From assembly GCF_947495705.1 (NCBI RefSeq), contig NZ_CANLZR010000007.1, positions 124,001 through 188,000 of the forward strand: 64,000 bases of DNA, in the 5' to 3' direction. Origin of the DNA: an uncultured Phycicoccus sp. (GTDB taxonomy: Bacteria; Actinomycetota; Actinomycetes; Actinomycetales; Dermatophilaceae). Made by a program: the position numbers and the translations under genes. Below the pieces are notes generated by a model. It had not been told where the DNA came from and ran no database searches. It was given only the letters and a program-made list of their open reading frames with translations. Of the stretch, positions 50,666 to 59,310 are shown one piece after another (positions within the stretch are counted from its first letter, which is position 1; each line of letters opens with the position of its first letter).

Positions 50666-50707
50666 ACGCTCCGCACTGCCGGCACGAGAGTCGGCAGTGC
50701 GGAGCGT
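50666..50707 (-). terminator. Flavoprotein gene terminator (16-bp stem)
   Basis: ACGCTCCGCACTGCCG (50666-50681) and CGGCAGTGCGGAGCGT (50692-50707) are perfectly complementary around a 10-base loop. The hairpin begins 47 bases after the monooxygenase stop. Confidence 0.9.
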
Positions 50708-50754
50708 GGCCACGAGGACCCGGGCGCCCGCGGGGGTCCGGGCGGTCCGGCGGG

Positions 50755-52587
50755 TCAGCCGGTGTGGTGGACCTCCTGGAGCCCGTAAACGGGCGTGTCG
50801 AGCCCGGCGTACCGCGCCGTCAGCTGGAGCGCGAGGAACTGCGAGTAGTGCCGCGACTGGTGCAGGTTGCCGCCGTGCATCCACAGGTTCGTCACCTGGG
50901 TGGGCTTCCACATGTTCCGCTCCTCGCCCTCCCACGGCCCCGGGTCCTTCGTCGTGTCGGAGCCGAGGCCCCAGCACTTCCCGAGCCGGTCGGCCGTCTC
51001 CTGGTCGATGAGGTCGGCGACCCACCCGTTCATCGAGTTGTACCCCGTCGCGAAGACGACGACGTCGGCCGGCAGCTCGGAGCCGTCGTCGAGGACCACC
51101 GAGTCCTCCGTGAGTCGGACCACCTGGCCGTGGGTGAGTTTGACATCGCCGTTCGCGACGAGGTCGGCCGCACCGACGTCGATGTAGTAGCCGGAGCCCC
51201 GCCGGAGGTACTTCATGAAGAGCCCCGAGCCGTCGTCGCCCCAGTCGAGCCAGAACCCGGCCTTCTCGAGACGGTCGTAGAAGTCCTTGTCGACCTGGGC
51301 CATCTTCTCGTAGGCGGGGATCTGGAACTCGTGCAGGATCCGGTACGGCAACGAGGCGAAGATGAGGTCGGCCTTCTCGGTCGTGACTCCCGCGGCGAGC
51401 GCGCGCTCCGAGTAGAGGTCGCCCAGCCCGTACTCCATGAGGCTGTCGCTCTTGACGATGTGCGTCGAGCTGCGCTGCACCATCGTCACGTCGGCGTCGT
51501 TCTCCCACAGCGCACCACAGATGTCGAAGGCGCTGTTGTTGCTGCCGATGACAACGGCCTTCTTGCCCCGGTACGCGTCGGGTCCGGGGTGCCGCGAGGA
51601 GTGGTGGACGTCCCCGCGGAAGATGTCCATGCCCTCGATCTCGGGCATCCTCGGCTTGCCCGACATCCCGGTCGCGAAGACGAGCTGGGTGGGGCGCAGC
51701 GTCAGCGGCTGGCCCTCGCGCTCGACCTCGACGGTCCACTCCCCGGCCTCCTCGGACCACGATGCGGACTTCGCCTCGGTGCTGGACCAGTACGGGATCT
51801 CCATGACCTTGACGTACGACTCGAGCCAGTCGCCGATCTTGTCCTTCGGGGCGAAGACCGGCCAGTTCTCGGGGAACTTCAGGTAGGGCAGGTGGTCGTA
51901 CCAGACCGGGTCGTGGAGGCACAGGGACTTGTAGCGGCCGCGCCACTGGTCGCCGGGACGCGGGTGCTTGTCGATGACGAGGCTGGGCACCCCGAGCTGG
52001 CGCAGCCGTGCCCCGAGCGCGATGCCGCCCTGCCCGCCACCGATGACCAGGACGTAGGGCTGGGTGGTCGAGCCGAGCGACTCCGCCTCGGCCTGCCGCT
52101 GCTCCTTCCACGTGGACCGGTGCTTGTCCGCACCGTGCTCGGCCCCGCGGGGTCGTCGGTCGCGCTTCGGCTCCTCGTGGCCCTTGAGCTCGTCCAGGCT
52201 GGTCATCAGCGTCCAGGCCTTTTCCTCGCCGCCCTCCTCCCGCAGGCGGACGAGGCCGGTCCCCCGCCCGACGGCGGTCTCGAACGTGAACCAGGCGGTG
52301 ACGACACCCCCGTCCTCGGTGGCCGGCTCGCTCGCCGCGAACGACGACGGCGCCGTCCGCGCGAGCGTCTCGGTGAGCAGGTCACGCACGCCGTCGGGGT
52401 TCTCGACGGTCGTGATGTTCCAGGTGAACGAGACGAGGTCCCGCCAGAAGCTCTGCGCGGCGAACATCCCGGCGACCCGGTCCACGTCGCCTGCGGTCAG
52501 GGCGTCCTCGAAGTCCGAGAGCCAGCCGTCCGCCCGGGTCGGGGCCGAGCCCTCCTCGGTCGCGGGTCGCTCCAGGGTGTCGGTCAT
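50755..52587 (-). CDS. FMO-type flavoprotein with N-terminal NTF2-like domain
   Basis: A 610-aa NAD(P)/FAD-dependent oxidoreductase. Residues ~20-145 form an NTF2/SnoaL-like domain (WLSDFEDALTAGDVDRVAGMF). After a charged linker comes the flavin monooxygenase core: FAD site YVLVIGGGQGGIALGARL (~180), DKHPRPGDQWRGRYKSLCLH, NADP site AVVIGSNNSAFDICGAL (~350) and VVFATGYNSMNGW (~515). It may hydroxylate or oxygenate a small substrate; the fused NTF2-like pocket could help bind it. The ATG at 52587 has GGAAGGAACA upstream. It is divergent from the GAF regulator, its likely controller. Confidence 0.93.
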   Translation of the reverse strand: MTDTLERPATEEGSAPTRADGWLSDFEDALTAGDVDRVAGMFAAQSFWRDLVSFTWNITTVENPDGVRDLLTETLARTAPSSFAASEPATEDGGVVTAWFTFETAVGRGTGLVRLREEGGEEKAWTLMTSLDELKGHEEPKRDRRPRGAEHGADKHRSTWKEQRQAEAESLGSTTQPYVLVIGGGQGGIALGARLRQLGVPSLVIDKHPRPGDQWRGRYKSLCLHDPVWYDHLPYLKFPENWPVFAPKDKIGDWLESYVKVMEIPYWSSTEAKSASWSEEAGEWTVEVEREGQPLTLRPTQLVFATGMSGKPRMPEIEGMDIFRGDVHHSSRHPGPDAYRGKKAVVIGSNNSAFDICGALWENDADVTMVQRSSTHIVKSDSLMEYGLGDLYSERALAAGVTTEKADLIFASLPYRILHEFQIPAYEKMAQVDKDFYDRLEKAGFWLDWGDDGSGLFMKYLRRGSGYYIDVGAADLVANGDVKLTHGQVVRLTEDSVVLDDGSELPADVVVFATGYNSMNGWVADLIDQETADRLGKCWGLGSDTTKDPGPWEGEERNMWKPTQVTNLWMHGGNLHQSRHYSQFLALQLTARYAGLDTPVYGLQEVHHTG

Positions 52588-52668
52588 CGCTGTTCCTTCC
52601 GGCCTGCCGGTCCTCGTCGACCGGCCCTGCGGGTCAGGACACCTCACGGAGGCCCGGCAGGGAAGGGT

Positions 52669-52682
52669 TGCAGCACGTTGCA
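52669..52682. promoter_or_regulatory. Candidate operator TGCA-N6-TGCA
   Basis: TGCAGCACGTTGCA pairs as TGCA/TGCA with an inner C/G match, 82 bases upstream of the flavoprotein gene and 94 bases upstream of the divergent GAF regulator. It is the only clear dyad in the 189-base gap and may bind that regulator. Confidence 0.4.
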
Positions 52683-52776
52683 CACCCCAGCCGGGGCCCG
52701 ACGGGACCCGAGTCCGCCGGGATACCCTGACGGGGTCACCCGGCGGCTCGCGGCCCCCGGGTGGGAGGAGTCGACG

Positions 52777-54006
52777 ATGACGCCGTACGCCGGTAGCGCT
52801 GTGGTCCCGGGCACCGACCTCGGGCAGCACGCGCGTGCCCTGCGCCGCGTGCACGACGCCGTCATGGGCGGCACCCCGCCTCCGGCCACGCCGCGCCCGC
52901 TGGTCTCCCGGTCGTGGTCACGCGTCCTCGGCTTCGGCCTCGACCCCAGCCACGCCAACGCCCGCGACCCGCTGCCGTGGGCCGAGATCGAGCGCCGCCG
53001 GCACCGGTCGCCGCTGCGGCTGGTCATCGACGAGGTCCGCTCGGTCCTCACCTCGGTCGCCGACGCCTCCCGGTTCATCGTCGTCGTCACCGACGCCGAG
53101 GGCGTCATCCTGTGGCGTGAGGGCTCGGCGGCCGTCCTGCGCCGAGCCGACCCTCTCGGCTTCACCGAGGGCGCGGTCTGGACCGAGGACCGGGTCGGGA
53201 CCAACGCCATCGGCACGGCGCTCGCGGAGCAGGCCCCCGTCCAGCTCTTCTCGGCCGAGCACTTCGAGGAGGGCCAGCACCCCTGGTACTGCACGGCCTC
53301 CCCCATCCACGACCCACGGACCGGGGCGCTGCTCGGCGTCGTCGACGTCTCGGGCCCGGCGCTGACCTTGCACCCGGCCCTCATCGCCCTCGTCGACACG
53401 GCCACCAAGCTCGCCGAGGCCCGGCTGTGGCGGCACCACGAGCAGTCGCTCCAGCGGCTCCGTCGCTCGGCCGAGCACGTGCTCGCGACGACGTCCGGGC
53501 CGATGATCCTCGTCGACGACGACGGCTGGGTCGCCCACTACAGCGGGGTGCTGGTCCGGGACCGTATCGCCGCACCGGACCAGGACCGTCCCCTCACCGT
53601 GCCAGGGCTCGGGCTGTGCCTGCCCGAGCGCGTCGGCGAGGGCTGGCTCGTGCGGCCCGACCAGCGGGCCCGTGGTTTGACGGCCCGTCTGTCGACGGTG
53701 TCCGGCGAGGCCGTCCTCGACGTGACCGGCACCGGGGCCACCGACGGCGGTTGGCGGGTGTCGCTCACGCCGAGGCACGCCGCCATCGTCCGGCTCCTCG
53801 CGGCGGCGGGGCCCGCGGGGCTGACCGCCGCGCGGCTGAGCCGCGAGCTGTTCGGCGACGAGGAGCACCAGGTGACGGTCCGGGCCGAGGTGAGCCGCCT
53901 CCGGCGGGTCGTCGGGGCGCTGGTCGCTGCTGCCCCGTACCGCATCGCCGACGGGGTCCGCCTCACGTGTGCCGACCCGGACCCGCGCGCGGCCGGGGAC
54001 TCCTAG
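52777..54006 (+). CDS. GAF-domain transcriptional regulator (AcoR-like sensor, HTH tail)
   Basis: A 409-aa regulator. The N-terminal RPLVSRSWSRVLGFGLDPSHAN segment and a GAF domain (residues ~75-215, with GAVWTEDRVGTNAIGTALAE and HPWYCTASPIHDPRTGALLGVVDVSG) match the sensor half of AcoR/MimR-type activators. The AAA+ module of sigma-54 activators is absent. Instead a C-terminal winged-helix-like region (~330-400, LTPRHAAIVRLLAAAGPAGLTAARLSREL) ends the protein. It probably senses a small ketone, alcohol or related compound and controls the divergent NTF2-FMO gene. The ATG follows GGGAGGAG. Its TAG stop is shared with the GT2 gene on the other strand. Confidence 0.9.
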   Translation: MTPYAGSAVVPGTDLGQHARALRRVHDAVMGGTPPPATPRPLVSRSWSRVLGFGLDPSHANARDPLPWAEIERRRHRSPLRLVIDEVRSVLTSVADASRFIVVVTDAEGVILWREGSAAVLRRADPLGFTEGAVWTEDRVGTNAIGTALAEQAPVQLFSAEHFEEGQHPWYCTASPIHDPRTGALLGVVDVSGPALTLHPALIALVDTATKLAEARLWRHHEQSLQRLRRSAEHVLATTSGPMILVDDDGWVAHYSGVLVRDRIAAPDQDRPLTVPGLGLCLPERVGEGWLVRPDQRARGLTARLSTVSGEAVLDVTGTGATDGGWRVSLTPRHAAIVRLLAAAGPAGLTAARLSRELFGDEEHQVTVRAEVSRLRRVVGALVAAAPYRIADGVRLTCADPDPRAAGDS

Positions 54007-54728
54007 GCGGTCTCGAGGGACGCCACGTCGCCGGTGGTCGTGAGCCCCGCGAGGAACGTCGCGAAGCCCCCCTCGACCCTGCTCTCGGTGCGGCCGGACG
54101 TGCGGACGCGGCACCTGTCGGTCGCCACCCACGGGTGGCCGGCGGCGCGCAGACGGGTGACGAGGCCGACGTCCTCATGCACGGCGAGGGGCGCGAACCC
54201 GCCCACCGCGAGGTACGCGTCGGCCCGGACCCCGAGGTTGGCCCCGTGCACGTGCCCGTGCCCCTCCCGGAGCTCGTGCCGCTCCAGCCACGCGCCGAGG
54301 ACCCGGGGGTCCGCCACGTCGACCGGGCTCACGGTGCCGACGACGAGGTCGACCCCCTCGTCCGCGAGAGCGACCTGCTCGAGGAGCCAGTGCGGCGGGA
54401 CCTCGCAGTCGGCGTCGGTGTTGGCGACCCAGATCTGCTCCCGGGCGCTCCCGGCGGCGGGCGCACCGAGACCGGCAGCCACCGCCGCCCGGCGAGCCGG
54501 CCCGACCGCCCCGGCGTCCTCGTACACCACCGTGACCGGTCGGCGCGTCGCGACCGCGGCGGACCCGTCGACGCACCCGTCGAGGGCCACGACCACCTCG
54601 GCGGTCGTGCCGGGCCGGTGCCGTTGCAGGCGCGCGACCGCCGTGAGGACGCTGTCCAGGCAGGTGCCGAGGAGCCGCTCCTCGTTGCGCGCGGGAACCG
54701 CCACGACGACATGCCGGATGCGCGTCAC
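54003..54728 (-). CDS. Family 2 glycosyltransferase
   Basis: A 241-aa GT-A-fold enzyme: HVVVAVPARNEERLLGTCLDSVL at the N-terminus, VVVALDGCVDGS, the DxD-like metal site ANTDADCEVPPHWL (~125), and HGANLGVRADAYLAVGGF with HEDVGLVTRLRAAG. No membrane helices, so it is cytosolic or peripheral. It transfers a sugar from a nucleotide donor; donor and acceptor are unknown. The GTG start overlaps the methyltransferase stop (GTGA), making it the last gene of a three-gene cluster. Its TAG stop (54005-54003) and the TAG of the convergent regulator lie in the same CTAG. Confidence 0.92.
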   Translation of the reverse strand: MTRIRHVVVAVPARNEERLLGTCLDSVLTAVARLQRHRPGTTAEVVVALDGCVDGSAAVATRRPVTVVYEDAGAVGPARRAAVAAGLGAPAAGSAREQIWVANTDADCEVPPHWLLEQVALADEGVDLVVGTVSPVDVADPRVLGAWLERHELREGHGHVHGANLGVRADAYLAVGGFAPLAVHEDVGLVTRLRAAGHPWVATDRCRVRTSGRTESRVEGGFATFLAGLTTTGDVASLETA

Positions 54729-56113
54729 CGACGCCCCTCCCCCGCGGCGACGGAGCGGGGGCCGCCCCACACGTCGATGAGGACGTCGCCGTCGGCGTAC
54801 CGGACCCGGTGGGGCAGGTCGGCGAGCATCGTCGCGGCCTGGGCATGCACGGCGGGCCCGTCGAGCGGGACCTGCTCGGTCGGGTGCCGCCAGTGGACGA
54901 GGACGACCTCGCCGCCGTCGTCGAGCCGGGCCCGGACCCGGCGCAGCGTCTCGATCAGCTCGGTCGGGGTGAGGAAGTAGCCGACCTCCGAGAGGACCAC
55001 GAGGTCGGCCGAGGCCGCCGGGACCGCGCTCGGGACCTGCCCGAGCACCCAGAGCACGTGGTCCGGCGCGTCGCGGCGCGCCTCGGCCAGGGCGGCGGCG
55101 CTGACGTCCACCGCGGTGACCCGCCCCGCGCGTTCCGCGAGTGTGCGGGTGAGCACGCCTGTGGCGCAGCCGATCTCGACAACGTGGCAGTACTGCTCCC
55201 GGGCCAGGACCGCCGTCGTCAGGGTTCGCTTGCGCCGCTCGTAGAAGGAGCCGTGGAAGCCCCACGGGTCCGACCCGCTGGCGAACATCGCGTCGAACGG
55301 TTCGGCGACCCCGTCGGCAGCCCGCGGCGGCCGCACGGTGAGGACCCCGTCGTCGGCCAGGAGCACCTCGACGAGACGGTGCGCCCGGGTGAGGACGGGC
55401 TCGGTGAGGACAGGGGCGTCCCCGACGGTCGGGCCCAGGGGGAGCGTCTGGGACGGGTACTCCTCGAGCGCCGCCCGCTTCCGCTCCAGGTCCTCCAGCG
55501 CGGGCTCGACGACATGGGCCTGGGGCCACGGCAGGTCGTCGGGGGTGCCCCAGTGCCACAGCCACAGCGGGTAGTGGGCGGTGCGCGCCCTGGTGCGTGC
55601 GGCCGCGGTCACCGCGGCCCGCCCGAGCGCGTCGTGGTCGGGATGACCGTCGGCGCGACACGGCGCGACCACCAGGGTCCCGGGGCGGCACCTGGCGGCC
55701 AGGGCATCGGCCAGGGCGCTCTCCGCCCCCTCCAGGCCGCCGTCGGGGAAGTCGAGGTGCTCGACCTCTGCGCCTGGGGCGAGGCGGGCCACGGCGGCTT
55801 CGGCCTCCGCGGCCCGGACCTCGGCGAGCAGCGCCGGCGCCCAGGCCGTGGCCTGCGGGTGCGAGGCCTCGCCCCGGGTGGCCACGACGACCCGCAGCGA
55901 AGCACCGAGCCGCGCGGCGGCGGCGACGAACCCGCCGACGGCCAGGCTCTCGTCGTCGGGGTGCGCGGCAGCCACGAGGATCTCGTCGTAGCGGGCCACC
56001 GTCGCGGCGACGTCGACGAGCGGGGCCTCGGACCAGCGCGGGTCACGCAGCCACACCGTCTCGGGGGTGCCCGGCTCGGTGTGGGTGAAGTGGCGCTGCG
56101 AGGTGGCGGTCAC
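54725..56113 (-). CDS. PIG-L deacetylase / SAM methyltransferase fusion
   Basis: A 462-aa bifunctional protein. Residues ~40-230 are a PIG-L (LmbE) zinc deacetylase: ILVAAAHPDDESLAVGGF carries the metal His and Asp pair and CRADGHPDHDALG the later ligands. Residues ~275-450 are a class I methyltransferase: FDAMFASGSDPWGFHGSFYERRK, then the SAM site HVVEIGCATGVLTRTLAE and ADLVVLSEVGYFL. The pairing suggests N-deacetylation of an amino sugar or ligand followed by methylation of the same product (inferred). The GTG start overlaps the acyl-CoA dehydrogenase stop and the gene end overlaps the GT2 start. Confidence 0.93.
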   Translation of the reverse strand: MTATSQRHFTHTEPGTPETVWLRDPRWSEAPLVDVAATVARYDEILVAAAHPDDESLAVGGFVAAAARLGASLRVVVATRGEASHPQATAWAPALLAEVRAAEAEAAVARLAPGAEVEHLDFPDGGLEGAESALADALAARCRPGTLVVAPCRADGHPDHDALGRAAVTAAARTRARTAHYPLWLWHWGTPDDLPWPQAHVVEPALEDLERKRAALEEYPSQTLPLGPTVGDAPVLTEPVLTRAHRLVEVLLADDGVLTVRPPRAADGVAEPFDAMFASGSDPWGFHGSFYERRKRTLTTAVLAREQYCHVVEIGCATGVLTRTLAERAGRVTAVDVSAAALAEARRDAPDHVLWVLGQVPSAVPAASADLVVLSEVGYFLTPTELIETLRRVRARLDDGGEVVLVHWRHPTEQVPLDGPAVHAQAATMLADLPHRVRYADGDVLIDVWGGPRSVAAGEGRR

Positions 56114-57135
56114 GGCGCCGGCTCCGGCCCGAGCACGAGCCGTCCGAGGGCGGCGAGGTCGCGCTCCGCATGGTGCTGGCGCAGGTACACCGTGAGGTCG
56201 GCCACGCGTCGGGCGTGGTCCTCGTCGTGGGTGAGCGGTGCAGGCCCCAGTGCGTGTCCCACGAGGCGCATGACCTCCTCGGCGGCGTCGGCGACGACGG
56301 CACGTACCCGCGCGGCCAGCACTGCGCCGTCGGGGCCGTCGGCGCGGCCTGCCGCGATGGCCTCGGCCGCGTCCCGCAGCGCGAGCCCGCCCCCGTGGAG
56401 GAGGCGGTCGACGTGCCCGAGGTGCATGAGCGCCACCTGGTCCGGGGCGCGACGACGCGCTGCCTCGGTGAGCCGGGCTGCGAGGGCGGTGGCTCCGCCG
56501 AACCACACCGCGGCCACCCCGATCCCGCCCCAGGCGAAGCCGGGCCGGTCGAGGTACCAGCCCGGCTCGCCGACGGGCACCGCGGGGACGTCCTCGAGGG
56601 TGAGGGTGCCCGTCGTGACCGCGGTGAGCCCCCGGGCCACCCACGCCGAACCCGCATGCGTGACCCCGGGGTGGCGGAGCGGGATCGCGTGCAGCCCGCC
56701 GCGCCCGGACTCGTCGGGTTCGGTCGTCACGAGGGCGTGGGTCACGTCGGCGGCGAGGGAGCACCACGCCTTCGTCCCCGTCAGCCGCGTCGCTGCTCCC
56801 ACCCGCCGGGCCCGGAGGCCGGCGCCCGGGGCCGCGGCGGCGTAGACGCCGAACGTGCTGCCCGGGCCGGCCCCGATCGGACCGAGGTCCGGGTCGCCCG
56901 CCTGCGCGAGGATGGCCACCGCGTCGAGGTGTGGCTCGACCGCACGGGCCGTCGTGAGGTCTGCGGCCCCGAGCGTCGCCAACGTCGCCAGGTAGGTCCT
57001 CGGGTCCTCGCGCAGCGAGCGGGCCACCGGGGCCAGCCGGGTGGCCAGGCCCAGCGCCTCCGGGACGTCGCGGGGCATCGTCGAGGGGAGCAGGTGCGGG
57101 CGGATCCACTCCGCGTCCCGGTCGGGGTCGGTCAC
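56110..57135 (-). CDS. Acyl-CoA dehydrogenase-like protein
   Basis: A 341-aa protein related to acyl-CoA dehydrogenases but shorter than usual (~380 aa). The middle beta domain is recognisable (FGVYAAAAPGAG, LTGTKAWCSLAADVTHALVTT, WYLDRPGFAWGGIGVAAVWFGG), and the C-terminal helical bundle includes RLVGHALGPAPLTHDEDHARRVADL. The usual FEGTNQI-type catalytic glutamate motif is not visible, so activity on a CoA thioester is uncertain. The GTG at 57135 follows GAAGGGG. It leads the cluster with the PIG-L/methyltransferase and GT2 genes. Confidence 0.85.
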   Translation of the reverse strand: MTDPDRDAEWIRPHLLPSTMPRDVPEALGLATRLAPVARSLREDPRTYLATLATLGAADLTTARAVEPHLDAVAILAQAGDPDLGPIGAGPGSTFGVYAAAAPGAGLRARRVGAATRLTGTKAWCSLAADVTHALVTTEPDESGRGGLHAIPLRHPGVTHAGSAWVARGLTAVTTGTLTLEDVPAVPVGEPGWYLDRPGFAWGGIGVAAVWFGGATALAARLTEAARRRAPDQVALMHLGHVDRLLHGGGLALRDAAEAIAAGRADGPDGAVLAARVRAVVADAAEEVMRLVGHALGPAPLTHDEDHARRVADLTVYLRQHHAERDLAALGRLVLGPEPAP

Positions 57136-57184
57136 CGCCCCTTCATACCCGACGCGAGCCCCGTCAACCCGCCTCAGGGACGGG

Positions 57185-58987
57185 TCAACCGCGCCCCTGC
57201 GCGGAGGTGGTCCGCCGCAGGACCAGGGCTGCCGCGTCGTCGTCGTAGCGGTCGTCGCGGAGCCGGTCGACGAGCTCGCCCAAGGCCACCGCGAGCGGGC
57301 CGTCACCCAGCCGGACGACCTCGGCTGCGAGCCGGTCGAGCCCGACGTCGAGGCTCTCGTCGCGGCGCTCCACCAGCCCGTCGGTGACCACGAGGAGGAG
57401 GTCGCCCGGTACGAGGGGCACCCGCGAGCTCTGGCGCTCCTCCGCCAGTCCCAGCGGCGCCCCGTCGGCGAAGGGGAGCCGCTCGACGTCGCCGTCGGAC
57501 CTCAGGACCGTCGGTGGGATGTGGCCGGCGTTCGTCACGTGCAGCACCCCCTGCGCGGGGTCGGCGAGGACGTAGAGCAGGGTGACCAGCTGGTCGGCAC
57601 CGAACTGCTGCACCATCCGGTCGAGCTTCGACACGACCGTCGCGGGCTCGGGGTCGACCGAGGCGAAGGCACGGATCGAGGCGCGCATGTGGGCCATCAC
57701 GGCGGCCGCGGTGACCCCGCGCCCCATGACGTCCCCGACGAAGGCGATCAGCCGCCCGTCCTCCAGGGGGATGGCGTCGTAGAAGTCACCGCCGACCTCG
57801 GTGCGCCCCGAGGGGTGGTACCGGCTGTGCACCTCCCAGTGCTCGTTCCCGATCACCTGGTCGGGCAGCACGGCTCGCTGGAGCTCCTCGGCGACGGCCC
57901 GGGTCTGGCTGTAGAGCTCGGCGTTGTCGAGCGCGCTCGACGCCCGGCGGGCCAGGTGCTCGGCGAAGCTGACGTCGTCCTCCCCGTAGCGGCGGCCGGC
58001 GTCGGTCGACACCCAGGTGATGACTCCCGTGACGCGGCCCCGGACGGCCAGGGGCACGAGCAGCGCGCTGCGTAGGTCGAGCTCTCGCGCGACCCGCAGG
58101 TGCTCTTCGTCCTGGGCGGTCTGGACCAGGACCTCGTCGGTGATCTCGGGGAAGAGCAGCGGCTTGCCGGTGCGGACGACCTCCATCGGACCGAACCGGC
58201 TCGCGGGGTCGGGGGGCCAGCGCTTCTGCAGCTCCATGGCGAGCGCGACCTTGGCCGGGTCGACGTGGGCGACGGCGAGACGGTGGAGCGACCCGTCCCG
58301 AACGACGTCGATGGCGCACCAGTCGGCGAAGTCGGGCACGGCGAGCCGGGCCACCCGCTGGATGGTGACGTCGAGGTCCAGGCTGTTGTTCAGCTCGATC
58401 GACGCCTCGGCGAGGAACGCGAGCCGCGCGGTCTGCTTGGCGGCGTCGGCGACCGCCTCGATGCGCACGAGGGCCTGGGTGCACGTGTCGGCGAGGACGT
58501 CGAGGAACTCGAGCTCCACCGGGTGCGGCTCGTTGCCTCCGGGGATGGACAGGTGGATGGCGCCGAGGGTCCGCCCCACGGCCCGCAGCGGGACGGTGAT
58601 GGTGGTGCGCTCCCCTCGGGCGGCCACCGTCAGCCCCGGGTAGGCCAAGCGGATGGCGTCGGCCCCGATGAGGACCTGGCGGCGGCCCGTACGGACCGCG
58701 TCGGTGACGGTCGTGCGACGCGTGAGCGGGATGACCTCCCACTCGGCGGCTTCCGAGGCGGAGATGCCCCGGACCCCGAGGAGGCGGACGGTGTCCCCCT
58801 CGAGGACCGCGAGCGCGGCGATGGTCGCGCCGAGGGCGTCAGCCATGTGCTGGGTGACGATCTTCGTCACGGCCTCGACGGTGGCGGCGCCCGCGAGCTC
58901 GCTGGTGACGCGCGCGAGCCGGGTCAGGTTGTCGCCCACCTCGCGCGACATCCGCGGCCGGGGCCGGCCGCTCAGCTCGTTCGCCAC
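57185..58987 (-). CDS. SpoIIE/PP2C-type phosphatase with GAF sensors
   Basis: A 600-aa signalling phosphatase. Two GAF domains (residues ~25-180 and ~190-350) precede the PP2C/SpoIIE domain (~380-595). Metal-site motifs are GGDFYDAIPLEDG, FVGDVMGRGVTAAAVMAHM, VTNAGHIPP and DDDAAALVLR. It probably dephosphorylates an anti-anti-sigma factor or similar partner; none is encoded nearby. I chose the GTG at 58987; an ATG at 58951 is a possible alternative, while the region before 58987 is unlike the family. Repeat locus C lies upstream. Confidence 0.92.
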   Translation of the reverse strand: MANELSGRPRPRMSREVGDNLTRLARVTSELAGAATVEAVTKIVTQHMADALGATIAALAVLEGDTVRLLGVRGISASEAAEWEVIPLTRRTTVTDAVRTGRRQVLIGADAIRLAYPGLTVAARGERTTITVPLRAVGRTLGAIHLSIPGGNEPHPVELEFLDVLADTCTQALVRIEAVADAAKQTARLAFLAEASIELNNSLDLDVTIQRVARLAVPDFADWCAIDVVRDGSLHRLAVAHVDPAKVALAMELQKRWPPDPASRFGPMEVVRTGKPLLFPEITDEVLVQTAQDEEHLRVARELDLRSALLVPLAVRGRVTGVITWVSTDAGRRYGEDDVSFAEHLARRASSALDNAELYSQTRAVAEELQRAVLPDQVIGNEHWEVHSRYHPSGRTEVGGDFYDAIPLEDGRLIAFVGDVMGRGVTAAAVMAHMRASIRAFASVDPEPATVVSKLDRMVQQFGADQLVTLLYVLADPAQGVLHVTNAGHIPPTVLRSDGDVERLPFADGAPLGLAEERQSSRVPLVPGDLLLVVTDGLVERRDESLDVGLDRLAAEVVRLGDGPLAVALGELVDRLRDDRYDDDAAALVLRRTTSAQGRG

Positions 58988-59118
58988 CCCGTGATCCTCG
59001 CAGGTTGCCGGTCGCCCTGTCTGTAGCCCGTCCGCGCACAGGCCGTTCGGCGGCAGACCCTGGCCGAGCGACAGGCAGGTCCTGACCGAGAGCGACACCG
59101 GCCGCTCCCGGCCCGCCG

Positions 59119-59282
59119 TCCCGACATCGACCAATAGGTCGTTCGGGGTACGGGCCGGTGTACCAGGCGTGACCTATTGGTCGTTCGGGGTACGGGCCGG
59201 TGTACCAGGCGTGACCTATTGGTCGTTCGGGGTACGGGGCGGTGTACCTGCCGTGACCTATTGGTCGTTCGGGGTACGGGGT
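59119..59282. repeat. Tandem repeat locus C (42-bp units, GACC-N4-GGTC core)
   Basis: Four units lie in the 323-base gap between the SpoIIE gene and the flavin reductase gene. Units 2-4 start at 59161, 59203 and 59245, exactly 42 bases apart; unit 1 has a diverged left end. Core loops are AATA, TATT, TATT and TATT within intact GACC/GGTC stems. Each unit continues GTTCGGGGTACGGG and closes with GGTGTACC, which pairs with the GGGGTAC part. The rest of the gap (58988-59118) should hold the SpoIIE promoter but shows no clear boxes. Confidence 0.95.
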
Positions 59283-59310
59283 GGGCCGGAGGCGGGGTCG
59301 CGACCCCCCG

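Noticed and set aside
50602-52776. Long open frame on the + strand ahead of the GAF regulator
   Set aside because: It is antisense to the flavoprotein gene; only the part from 52777, with a ribosome site and GAF motifs, is real.
57185-59134. SpoIIE gene starting at 59134
   Set aside because: The added 49 residues are unlike the family and would extend into repeat locus C.
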